This document shows, piece by piece, positions 1 through 6,151 of a stretch of DNA of 6,425 bases (its first letter is position 1; each line of letters opens with the position of its first letter). The stretch spans positions 1 to 6,425 of the forward strand of contig JAGXHB010000010.1 in assembly GCA_024636425.1 (NCBI GenBank), in the 5' to 3' direction. The notes beneath the pieces are model-generated. The model saw nothing but the letters and a program-made list of their open reading frames with translations. It ran no database searches and had not been told where the DNA came from. Source of the stretch: Roseobacter sp. GTDB taxonomy: Bacteria; Pseudomonadota; Alphaproteobacteria; Rhodobacterales; Rhodobacteraceae. Position numbers and translations under genes: made by a program.

Positions 1-741
1 ATAGGGGCCGGACCCGGGCGAGGTCATCAGCCGCGATTCGTCCAGCCGCGCGCCGGTTTCCTCGTACCACTTTTGCGACCATGCAGGCACACCGCCCACC
101 TGATCGATCAGGCTGCGCCGCGAGATGCCGGGTGTGAAGTGGAACTTGATCGTATAGTCGTCAATCACCTCGACCTTGGGGATCCGCTTGCGCACCGCGT
201 CGGCATAGGATTGCAGCCCCTGATCCAACAACAGGTTGTGACTGAACGCGATATCATGCGCCGTTACCGGGTCGCCTGTCGAGAATTTGGCGTCCTTGCG
301 CATGTTGAAGATCACCCAATCCTTGCTCTCCGGATATTCAAGGCTTTCGCACAGCAGGCAATACGCTTCGCCATAAACATCGGCGGGGGCCAGTTCGTTG
401 CCCGTACCCTCCCCGAGCAGGCTTTCGTACATGATCGTGCTCAACGCGCCGCCGCGGCCTTTGCGCGAATAGGGGTTCATTGAATCAAATGTCCCAAGCG
501 TCGACAGGGAAATCTCTCCACCTTTGGGCGCGTCGGGGTTCACATAGTCGAAATGCTCGTAATCTGCGGGATACTTCAGATCACCGTAAAAGGAATAGCC
601 GTGGCTCTTGATCATCGTCTCGTCCTGCGCGCGCGCCGATACGGCGATCAGCGACGCACCGAAAACCAGTAGCGCAGTGCCGGCAAGGCGGGTCAGGTTC
701 GTGCGGGATAGGGTCACAGCGCGGGCATCTGTCCGGGGCAT
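1..741 (-). CDS. Extracellular solute-binding protein (family 5, YejA-like peptide ABC transporter), 5' part only
   Basis: Periplasmic binding component of an oligopeptide-type ABC importer, which captures peptides and delivers them to an inner-membrane permease. Only the first 247 residues are present; family members usually have about 600, and the gene runs off the left edge. The N-terminus is a Sec signal: basic residues, a hydrophobic core (about residues 19-35), and a likely cleavage after A38 in A-R-A followed by Q-D. The mature protein then shows the hallmark of the YejA branch: HGYSFYGDLKYP (about 47-58), FDYVNPDAPKGG (64-75), and later FDSMNPYS and an ATG-rich substrate-lobe start. 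I chose the ATG at 741 because AAAGGA lies 8 nt upstream of it. An in-frame ATG at 750 would sit directly on that ribosome site and add three residues. The family assignment is firm; the exact ligand is not determined by what is visible. Permease and ATPase genes, if linked, lie beyond the window. Confidence 0.88.
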   Translation of the reverse strand, partial: MPRTDARAVTLSRTNLTRLAGTALLVFGASLIAVSARAQDETMIKSHGYSFYGDLKYPADYEHFDYVNPDAPKGGEISLSTLGTFDSMNPYSRKGRGGALSTIMYESLLGEGTGNELAPADVYGEAYCLLCESLEYPESKDWVIFNMRKDAKFSTGDPVTAHDIAFSHNLLLDQGLQSYADAVRKRIPKVEVIDDYTIKFHFTPGISRRSLIDQVGGVPAWSQKWYEETGARLDESRLMTSPGSGPY

Positions 742-749
742 CAGGCTCA

Positions 750-755
750 TCCTTT
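750..755 (-). promoter_or_regulatory. Ribosome binding site that decides the start of the substrate-binding protein
   Basis: Read on the minus strand, AAAGGA is followed by 8 nt and then the ATG at 741. The alternative in-frame ATG at 750 overlaps this site and has no Shine-Dalgarno at a workable distance. This favours the downstream start. Confidence 0.5.
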
Positions 756-866
756 GTACAAGAAACGACGGCGAGGCAGTCGTGCATTTCGATCTAAGCT
801 AACGGGGCCGGATGCCAAGATACAAGTTGCGAATATGTTATCTGACTGAAATCTGACGCCGAAACG

Positions 867-896
867 CGAAAGGCCGCCCATAAGAGCGGCCTTTCG
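867..896 (-). terminator. Hairpin terminator after the cytochrome c gene
   Basis: A perfect 11-bp inverted repeat: CGAAAGGCCGC at 867-877, an 8-nt loop at 878-885, and GCGGCCTTTCG at 886-896. It begins 35 bp past the cytochrome c stop codon on the minus strand. The T-run is short (three Ts at the edge of the stem, then CGCG and a further TTT), which is common for AAAGGCCGC-type terminators in this group. It would separate the cytochrome transcript from the downstream substrate-binding-protein gene. No other gene ends here, so the direction assignment is fairly safe. Confidence 0.75.
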
Positions 897-930
897 GGAT
901 GTCAGGATAAATGTCCCGTCAGGGAAAGTC

Positions 931-1440
931 CTATTCGGCGAGGCTGTCCAGATACGCGATCACATTCGCGCGGTCTTCGACGCTGCCCAAACCGGCAAAG
1001 CCCATCGTGGTGCCGGGTGCATAGCCCGCAGGATCTTCAAGAAACCCGTTCAGGTTCTCAGCCGACCAGACGTCTGCCACCTGTTCAAGCGCGCCCGAGT
1101 AGCTGTTAAAGCCTGCGACCGAACCCACTTCACGATCGACAACGCCGTAAAGATGCGGGCCGACGCCGTTGGCGCCATCCTCAACTTTGTGGCAAGCAGA
1201 ACATCTGCGGAAAACTCGCTCGCCCGCACCCGCATCGGCAGAGGCGAGAACCGTTTCGAAGTCGGGGCCTTCCTCGGCGGGGGCCGCATCTTCGGAAGAT
1301 GCAACTTCGATCACATAAGCTTGGTCACCATGCGTATCGGCGTGGTAAACAGTTTCGCCGACAAACTTGCCAAGCAACAGAACAAGCCAGGCCCCGAACA
1401 GGCCAGCAGCGATTTTCGTGATAGTCATTGTATTGAACAT
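931..1440 (-). CDS. Membrane-anchored class I cytochrome c (CycM/c552-like)
   Basis: A mono-haem c-type cytochrome that shuttles electrons in the respiratory chain, held at the periplasmic face by an N-terminal anchor. The 169-residue product has one uncleaved-looking transmembrane segment (about 8-28, Ile-Ala-Ala-Gly-Leu-Phe to Val-Gly-Glu), an acidic linker rich in Ala/Glu/Asp (about 48-62), and a cytochrome domain. The haem site is C80-S-A-C83-H84. The proline loop G-P-H-L is at 94-97, and the sixth ligand is most likely M146 in P-G-T-T-M-G-F. The N-terminus MFNTMTITK matches what I recall of anchored cytochrome c552 (CycM) of Paracoccus and relatives; in those it connects the bc1 complex to the aa3 oxidase, and the same role here is inference. 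I chose the ATG at 1440. Longer reading to 1539 adds 33 polar residues in front of the anchor and is unlikely. It is divergent from pheA, which is functionally unrelated. Confidence 0.9.
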   Translation of the reverse strand: MFNTMTITKIAAGLFGAWLVLLLGKFVGETVYHADTHGDQAYVIEVASSEDAAPAEEGPDFETVLASADAGAGERVFRRCSACHKVEDGANGVGPHLYGVVDREVGSVAGFNSYSGALEQVADVWSAENLNGFLEDPAGYAPGTTMGFAGLGSVEDRANVIAYLDSLAE

Positions 1441-1483
1441 GCGTGAAGGTCCATCTTTGGTATTCGGCATCGTGTTGCAGGCG

Positions 1484-1512
1484 TATCTATTGCTTTCACT
1501 CTCTCGGGGCAA
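1484..1512 (-). promoter_or_regulatory. Possible sigma-70-type promoter of the cytochrome c gene
   Basis: On the minus strand TTGCCC (1507-1512) and TAGATA (1484-1489) are separated by exactly 17 bp, and lie about 45 bp upstream of the chosen ATG at 1440. The matches to consensus are partial (four of six and three of six), so this is a candidate only. Confidence 0.3.
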
Positions 1513-1571
1513 GGTGTAGTTACCGCGACCAAACGCCATCCTTGGTTAAGGTATGATAAAGGACGCACCGC

Positions 1572-2420
1572 ATGAGTCAGCAATCCGCCCCGCGAATCGC
1601 ATTTCAGGGGGCCTTGGGTGCTTACAGTCACGAAGCATGTCTGCAAGCCCGCCCCGATATGATCCCTGTGCCTTGTGTTACGTTCGAAGGGGTCTTCAGG
1701 GCGGTCAAGGAAGGCCGCGCCGATCTGGCGATGCTGCCGGTGGAAAACACGACCTATGGCCGCGTGGCGGACATCCATCGGCTTCTGCCGCAAAGCGGGC
1801 TGCGCATCATCGCCGAAGCCTTCGTGCGGGTGCGCATCTGTCTGATGGCCCAGCCGGGGGTCAAGCTTGAAGAGATCAAACACGTTCGTGCGCACATGGT
1901 ACTGATCCCGCAGGCGCGCAGCTGGCTTGACGCGCATGGCATCACCTCGGAAGCGGCTGCCGACAGTGCGGGTGCCGCCGCCGAACTGGCGGTGTCCGAC
2001 GAACGCAGCACGGGTGTGCTGGCAAGCGAGGTTGCGGCGGATATTCACGGTCTGACCGTGTTGGCCCGCGACATCGAGGATCTGGACCACAACACGACGC
2101 GGTTTCTACTCATGTCGCCCGAGATTGATCTTGCGCGGCGTGCCGACGACATGCTGACCACCTTCGTATTCGAAGTCCGCAACATCCCTGCCGCCCTTTA
2201 CAAGGCGATGGGGGGCTTTGCGACCAATGGCGTGAACATGACCAAGCTCGAAAGCTATATGGTCGGTGGATCATTCACCGCAACGCAGTTCTACTCGGAC
2301 ATCGAAGGACATCCGGACGATCCGGCCGTCAAACGTGCGCTGGAAGAGTTGGTATATTTCACCAACATGCTGGATATTCTGGGCGTCTACCCGGCGCATC
2401 CCGACCGGCACGGGATTTGA
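1572..2420 (+). CDS. pheA: Prephenate dehydratase (monofunctional, with ACT domain)
   Basis: Converts prephenate to phenylpyruvate, with loss of water and CO2, the penultimate step of phenylalanine synthesis in the cytoplasm. The 282-residue length fits a dehydratase without a fused chorismate mutase. The catalytic domain (about 7-185) carries GALGAYSHEA (13-22), ENTTYGRV (58-65) and N-T-T-R-F (174-178) with the catalytic Thr-Arg-Phe triplet intact. The ACT regulatory domain (about 195-275) has ALYKAMGGFATNGVNMTKLE and FTATQFY. Two motifs differ from the textbook enterobacterial enzyme: the ESRP motif reads E-S-Y-M (227-230), and the segment that usually holds a Gln-Cys pair reads HMVLIPQAR. 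The start is well supported: AAAGGA at 1558-1563 lies 8 nt before the ATG. The gene is divergent from the cytochrome and convergent with the SRPBCC gene, with 2 bp between stops. The other phenylalanine-pathway genes are not next to it. Confidence 0.97.
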   Translation: MSQQSAPRIAFQGALGAYSHEACLQARPDMIPVPCVTFEGVFRAVKEGRADLAMLPVENTTYGRVADIHRLLPQSGLRIIAEAFVRVRICLMAQPGVKLEEIKHVRAHMVLIPQARSWLDAHGITSEAAADSAGAAAELAVSDERSTGVLASEVAADIHGLTVLARDIEDLDHNTTRFLLMSPEIDLARRADDMLTTFVFEVRNIPAALYKAMGGFATNGVNMTKLESYMVGGSFTATQFYSDIEGHPDDPAVKRALEELVYFTNMLDILGVYPAHPDRHGI

Positions 2421-2422
2421 CG

Positions 2423-2899
2423 TCAGACGCTGCTGCGCGTCTTTTGATACCGTTCTTCCATGCCTTTGGCATAATCGGCAATGCGCTGTTTGTATTTGTT
2501 GGTCAGCGAGGTCTTGGCCAGCTTCAGCGATTGCACAAGCAGCCGCGCCGACAGGTTCTGCGGCTTGATTTCCAGCGTGACGATGATCCGAGTGCGGCTG
2601 CGTGACAGCGCGAGCAGTTCAAAGCTCATGTCACCGTTCATTCCAGACGACGTGGTCAGAAGCCTGATTTCTGTCGGGCGATCAAACGTCACCATCTCCA
2701 TTTCGATTTTGCGGCGCTTGCCGCGCATGTCGAAAGCCGCGTGCCATTTCATACCTTTGCCGGGCGTTGACATCGTATCGATCCGATGCACCTCGGCACC
2801 GCGGCGCAGAGCGGCGCGTTCGAATTGATCGAATTCACACAGCATGTCGAAAGCCGCGTCAATCGGCACCTCAATATCTTCTTTGGTTGAAAACTTCAT
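2423..2899 (-). CDS. SRPBCC-superfamily (START/Bet v 1-like) protein
   Basis: A 158-residue soluble protein of the helix-grip fold, which binds hydrophobic ligands or lipids in a deep pocket; the ligand and role are unknown. The visible pattern fits the fold: a first strand and turn STKEDIEVPIDAAFDML (4-20) typical of SRPBCC N-termini, a run of alternating strands in the middle (GMKWHAAFD, KIEMEMVTF, TEIRLLTTS, MSFELLAL, RTRIIVTLEI), and a long basic C-terminal helix (about 115-152). No signal peptide or membrane segment is seen, so it is probably cytoplasmic. It starts 29 bp after nudC on the same strand with no terminator between, so the two are likely co-transcribed. Upstream of the ATG at 2899 I see no convincing Shine-Dalgarno (only CAGG next to the start). 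That is compatible with translation following nudC. Its 3' end carries the hairpin for pheA. Confidence 0.8.
   Translation of the reverse strand: MKFSTKEDIEVPIDAAFDMLCEFDQFERAALRRGAEVHRIDTMSTPGKGMKWHAAFDMRGKRRKIEMEMVTFDRPTEIRLLTTSSGMNGDMSFELLALSRSRTRIIVTLEIKPQNLSARLLVQSLKLAKTSLTNKYKQRIADYAKGMEERYQKTRSSV
2425..2445 (+). terminator. Candidate intrinsic terminator of pheA, inside the convergent gene
   Basis: AGACGC (2425-2430), loop TGCTGC, GCGTCT (2437-2442), with the T-run at 2442-2445. The hairpin starts 4 bp after the pheA stop. Because the convergent SRPBCC gene ends at 2423, the whole hairpin lies in its last codons. The stem is only 6 bp, so strength is uncertain. Read on the minus strand the stem is not followed by a T-run, so it should act for pheA only. 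Confidence 0.5.
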
Positions 2900-2928
2900 C
2901 CTGAGTGCTGCTCACTTTAATACCTGGG

Positions 2929-3897
2929 TCAATCCAGCGTGTCCGCAATCCAGTTTTCTAGCAGGAAGTGTGCAATCGCACCTTTGCGGGCCGGTAAAAT
3001 TTTTGAGTGTTGTCCTGCGAATATATCCATCATTTCTTCTTTGGATACCCACAACGCATCTTCTATTTCCTTTGGATCAATCGTAATTTTTCGACTTGTT
3101 GCAACACCGGCACAGCCAAACATCAGCGACGCGGGAAATGGCCAGGGCTGACTTGCCAAATAGTTGACTTCACCCACTTCAATCCCGGATTCCTCAAAGA
3201 CCTCGCGACGCACAGCAGCTTCCAGCGTTTCACCGGGTTCGACAAAACCCGCAAGCAGTGAATACATGCCCTCGGGCCATCCGGGCGAGCGGCCCATCAG
3301 GACCGAATTGCCATGCGTGATCAACATGATGACAACAGGGTCGGTGCGCGGGAAATGCGAAGCGCGACAGGCAGGGCAGTTCCGTTGCCAGCCGGCATCG
3401 TTCATCACCGTCTCGAATCCGCAGCGGGCGCAATAGCCGTGCGCTTCGTGCCAGGACAGGATCGCCTTGCCCGTCGCGGCAAGTTCGGCATCGCGCGGGT
3501 CAAGCCACGTCATGACGCGGCGCACTTCCGCAAACACATAATTCTGCGGAAGGAGCGGATGGCGCTGCTCGGACGGGTCTGCGAACGACCCCAGACTGCG
3601 CGGGTCAAGATCATCTGGCATCCAGCCCGACAAGTCATAGGCGAAACGCGCCGCCCCGTCTTCGCGCCCCAGCAGGATCGGCCCGACCGACGCATCCTCA
3701 AGCGCGGGATGATCCAGCGGCAACCGCACAAGAGACGCTGGCCGCGCGGGATCAATCAGCGCCTTGCCCCGCCAGAACAAAACCGCGCGGGCCCTTTCAT
3801 CGGCCTTAAGACGCGCTATCTCAGCCTTGTTGCCACGCACCTCTCCGGCGCGGTCCAGACCGGATCCGCCGAAAGTCACCGTCTCAGCATGTCTCAT
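2929..3897 (-). CDS. nudC: NADH pyrophosphatase / NAD-capped RNA hydrolase (Nudix)
   Basis: Hydrolyses NAD(H) to NMN(H) and AMP and, in studied homologues, removes NAD caps from RNA 5' ends; cytoplasmic. The 322-residue protein has the full NudC architecture: an N-terminal NUDIX-like domain (about 1-150), a four-cysteine zinc ribbon (C156, C159, C174, C177), the Nudix domain with a complete box from G217 to I239 (G-x5-E223-x7-R231-E232-V-x-E235-E236-x-G238-I), and the NudC-specific SQPWPFPAS (249-257) directly after it. All metal-binding glutamates are present. The start at 3897 has GAGG 6 nt upstream. It is divergent from the CpdB-like gene, another nucleotide-degrading enzyme, which may or may not be meaningful. 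Residues about 260-299 are encoded by DNA that is much less GC-rich than the rest of the gene, with codons such as ATA, TTA and CGA, yet the protein remains in frame and family-like. Confidence 0.95.
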   Translation of the reverse strand: MRHAETVTFGGSGLDRAGEVRGNKAEIARLKADERARAVLFWRGKALIDPARPASLVRLPLDHPALEDASVGPILLGREDGAARFAYDLSGWMPDDLDPRSLGSFADPSEQRHPLLPQNYVFAEVRRVMTWLDPRDAELAATGKAILSWHEAHGYCARCGFETVMNDAGWQRNCPACRASHFPRTDPVVIMLITHGNSVLMGRSPGWPEGMYSLLAGFVEPGETLEAAVRREVFEESGIEVGEVNYLASQPWPFPASLMFGCAGVATSRKITIDPKEIEDALWVSKEEMMDIFAGQHSKILPARKGAIAHFLLENWIADTLD

Positions 3898-4084
3898 TTT
3901 CTACCTCAAATTTGCCTCATTACCTGCCTATTCACCATCTTGCGCAAAGCCAAGAGAGGCTTGAACACGTACAGCTCCGTAATTTACCAAGGATTGTGGT
4001 TTTACCCCGCCAAACCGAAAGCAGCCCTGCCCCCAGTGATGACACCTGCCCCCCGATCCAAGCCCGCCAGCCCAGGTATCATGC

Positions 4085-5860
4085 GTGAGCACGATGTCTG
4101 ATCTCACGACAAGGTTGCGCATTCTGGCGACGACGGACTTGCATATGAACCTGCGCGGGTTTGACTACGCTGCCGACGCACAGGGCGATGATCACGGTCT
4201 TTCCGGTCTTGCCACGCTGATCGCGCAAGCGCGGACTGAAAACGCCCCCGGCCCTTGCGTCCTTTTTGACAACGGCGATTTCTTGCAAGGAACGCCGCTG
4301 GCGGACACCTTGGCGACAGACCGGACTGACGCTGCGCATCCTTTGGTGGCCGCGTTCAACACACTGGGCTTCGATGCGGTCGGGCTTGGCAACCACGATC
4401 TGGATTATGGCGTTCCGTTGCTCGAAAGGGTGATTGACGGTCTTTGCGCCCCAGTAATCTCTACCAATGTGAAACACAGCGGCATTTCGGGGCTGCTGCC
4501 GTCTGTCATGATCACGCGACAGGTCCAGACGCCCGGCGGTCTGCATCCCCTCAGGATTGGCGTGATGTCTGCCCTCCCGCTGGAGACGGCGCAATGGAAC
4601 CGGAACGCGTTGCCGAAAGGGACCAGCATAAGCGATCCTGTCGCCACGCTGGATACCAATGCGACACGCCTGCGGGCACAGGGCGCGGATGTTATCGTGG
4701 TGCTGGCGCACATGGGTCTGGGGCACGCTGGCGCGCCGACGCACAGCGGCGATGCCGGGGCGGTTCAGGTCGCGAAACTGCGCAGCATCGACGCGGTCGT
4801 TGCAGGACATACCCATAGACGGTTTCCCGCACCTGACGGCTGGACGATGTCGCCGGATGTCACACTGCCCGTCGTGATGCCGGGGGCCTCGGGTGCTGAA
4901 CTCGGCGTCATCGACCTTGACCTTCTCTGGAACGGGACACGCTGGCAGATCACGCAGCACCACGTTCAACGCCTGACACAGACGCCCGAAACCCCGCCGG
5001 ATAAGAAATTGTTGGCGCTGTCAGCACCAAGCCATCGCAGAGTGCGCACCGCGCTTTCCGAAACTGTCGCGCATATCCCTGACACGCTGCACAGCTACTT
5101 CGCGATGGTGCAACCGGCGCAGACCATGGCGCTTTCGGCGCGGGCAAAAGCGATGGTGATCCAAAGGGCCATTGAGCACACCGGTCTGTCTGATCTGCCC
5201 TTGCTGGCAACGGCGACGGCCCGGGCAGTTGGCGGTCCGGACGGTGTGCGCAACTTTGCACACATAGCACCCGGCCCGGTGCTGCGGCGGCAACTGGTGC
5301 CTTTTTCTGCGTTTGCCAACGATCTTTGCGCGCTGGTGCTGTCGTCGGACAAACTGCACGCTTGGCTGGAACGGTCTGCCGAAGTCTATAGCCGGCTTGA
5401 GCCGCGCAAGACGCAGCCTTTACTGGATGAGAACTGCCCGACGTTCGTTTTCGATTCGATATACGGTTTGACCTACCGGATTGATCTGTCGCGCGCTGCC
5501 GGATCGCGCATCCACGACATGCGTCATCAAGGCCAGCCCCTAAGCCCGGCTGATCGGTTCGTTCTGGCAACAAACAGTTTCCGGGCGAACGGCGGTGGCG
5601 GCTATGACAAGGTCGGGCTGCCCGCGCCTACCCTCACCGCCGACATCCCCATGATCGACGCGCAGATCCTTGCCCTGAACGCGGACAACCTGCAGCACTG
5701 GGCGGAAACGCCGCCATGGACACTCGAGGCTGGCGGCGTGCGGGCGTGGTTTGACACCAGCCCCAACGCCGCCGCACATCTGTCCGAGCTGTCGCGCTTT
5801 TGCCCCGACATCACCGGGCGCACCGCCGATGGTTTCGACAGGATAGAGATCACGGTCTGA
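4085..5860 (+). CDS. cpdB: CpdB-like 2',3'-cyclic-nucleotide 2'-phosphodiesterase / 3'-nucleotidase, no signal peptide
   Basis: A two-domain metallophosphoesterase that in studied homologues opens 2',3'-cyclic nucleotides to 3'-nucleotides and then dephosphorylates them. The N-terminal calcineurin-like domain (about 10-300) has all blocks: D18-L-H20, D62-N-G-D65, G-N103-H104-D105, H209 and G-H242-T-H244. The C-terminal 5'-nucleotidase domain (about 310-575) has F-D-S-I-Y-G-L-T-Y-R-I-D-L (456-468), close to the CpdB form of this motif, and RANGGGGYDK (500-509). The family usually has about 590-650 residues, so it is complete. Unlike enterobacterial CpdB it lacks a signal peptide: the product enters the first catalytic strand by residue 10, and the only upstream in-frame codons before a stop at 4040-4042 are polar and proline-rich. 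I chose GTG at 4085, which has AGG 8 nt upstream; ATG at 4094 is the alternative. The 3'-nucleotidase versus 5'-nucleotidase specificity is inferred from motifs only. Confidence 0.88.
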   Translation: MSTMSDLTTRLRILATTDLHMNLRGFDYAADAQGDDHGLSGLATLIAQARTENAPGPCVLFDNGDFLQGTPLADTLATDRTDAAHPLVAAFNTLGFDAVGLGNHDLDYGVPLLERVIDGLCAPVISTNVKHSGISGLLPSVMITRQVQTPGGLHPLRIGVMSALPLETAQWNRNALPKGTSISDPVATLDTNATRLRAQGADVIVVLAHMGLGHAGAPTHSGDAGAVQVAKLRSIDAVVAGHTHRRFPAPDGWTMSPDVTLPVVMPGASGAELGVIDLDLLWNGTRWQITQHHVQRLTQTPETPPDKKLLALSAPSHRRVRTALSETVAHIPDTLHSYFAMVQPAQTMALSARAKAMVIQRAIEHTGLSDLPLLATATARAVGGPDGVRNFAHIAPGPVLRRQLVPFSAFANDLCALVLSSDKLHAWLERSAEVYSRLEPRKTQPLLDENCPTFVFDSIYGLTYRIDLSRAAGSRIHDMRHQGQPLSPADRFVLATNSFRANGGGGYDKVGLPAPTLTADIPMIDAQILALNADNLQHWAETPPWTLEAGGVRAWFDTSPNAAAHLSELSRFCPDITGRTADGFDRIEITV

Positions 5861-5863
5861 TCC

Positions 5864-5887
5864 TTGCACTCCGCAAAACGCTATACT
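5864..5887 (+). promoter_or_regulatory. Candidate promoter of ffs
   Basis: TATACT (5882-5887) is a five-of-six match to the -10 consensus and lies 4-7 nt before the GGG that begins the RNA. TTGCAC (5864-5869) is the best -35-like hexamer, but only 12 bp separate the two. If CTATAT (5886-5891) is the -10 instead, the spacing is 16 bp and the RNA would start nearer 5898. An own promoter is expected, because a stable RNA is needed at far higher levels than the upstream enzyme. Confidence 0.4.
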
Positions 5888-5891
5888 ATAT

Positions 5892-5996
5892 GGGAGTCGA
5901 GAGGTTGGTGCGGGCAGGTGCCTCGCCAACCCGGTCAGATCCGGAAGGAAGCAGCCGTAACGAGCCCCACTTGGGTCGTTATCAGCCTCTCACCCT
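5892..5996 (+). ncRNA. ffs: Signal recognition particle RNA, bacterial small type (4.5S RNA)
   Basis: RNA component of the signal recognition particle; it binds Ffh and its receptor FtsY and directs inner-membrane proteins to the translocon. The diagnostic apical domain is complete: GGTCAG (5933-5938), the tetraloop stem CC-GGAA-GG (5941-5948), then AAGCAGCC (5949-5956). The rod below it can be paired by hand: CTCG 5922-5925 with CGAG 5961-5964, AGGTG 5916-5920 with CACTT 5968-5972 (one G-U pair), and GAGAGG 5899-5904 with CCTCTC 5986-5991, closed by GGG 5892-5894 with CCC 5993-5995. There is no Alu domain, as expected for a Gram-negative small SRP RNA. The exact ends are estimated from the outer pairing, with an uncertainty of several bases. 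It starts about 30 bp after the CpdB-like stop and is convergent with the metallopeptidase gene. Confidence 0.95.
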
Positions 5997-5997
5997 A

Positions 5998-6020
5998 GCG
6001 TTTTTGCAGTGCAAAAGCGC
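5998..6020 (+). terminator. Likely transcription end of ffs: T5 tract and overlapping hairpin
   Basis: Five Ts (6001-6005) follow the closing helix of the SRP RNA by a few bases, so the RNA's own stem could serve as the terminator hairpin. The same Ts are also the left arm of an AT-rich hairpin: GCGTTTTTG (5998-6006), loop CAGTG, CAAAAGCGC (6012-6020), nine pairs with one G-T. It is not followed by a T-run, so it is not a classic terminator in its own right. Confidence 0.35.
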
Positions 6021-6151
6021 TTGGCCTTGGTGGTGGAGCCAGAACGACGCTCCGAACAGGGCCTCTCCCTCGCCAGTAAATAAAGCGAAATCCCCACGGG
6101 ACACAGCATGTGCGCGCTCTTTGCGAGCCCCTTCTCCCTGCCCCGCAAACG

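Noticed and set aside
73..483. Open frame of 136 codons on the plus strand
   Set aside because: Lies fully antisense to the substrate-binding protein, whose signal peptide and family motifs are clear; the plus-strand product shows no recognisable domain.
1441..1539. Longer N-terminus for the cytochrome c
   Set aside because: It would put 33 polar residues before the membrane anchor and cover the divergent promoter region; MFNTMTITK is the natural family start.
1552..1557. TATGAT as a -10 element for pheA
   Set aside because: It is immediately before the ribosome site, so transcription would start within or after the Shine-Dalgarno; no matching -35 was found 16-18 bp upstream.
1425..2090. 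Open frame of 221 codons on the minus strand
   Set aside because: Antisense shadow of pheA in GC-rich DNA; Arg/His/Gln-rich product without motifs.
3947..3963. Small inverted repeat AAGCC/GGCTT in the nudC/cpdB spacer
   Set aside because: Only five pairs, with mismatches beyond; expected by chance and not placed like an operator I can defend.
3313..4101. Open frame of 262 codons on the plus strand
   Set aside because: Antisense to nudC, whose zinc ribbon and Nudix box prove the coding strand; the extension into the spacer shows no domain.
4079..4969. Open frame of 296 codons on the minus strand
   Set aside because: Antisense to the CpdB-like gene, with low-complexity Arg/Gln/His-rich translation typical of shadow frames.
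4950..5573. Open frame of 207 codons on the minus strand
   Set aside because: Second antisense shadow of the CpdB-like gene, rich in Ala, Pro, Arg and Cys with no family signature.
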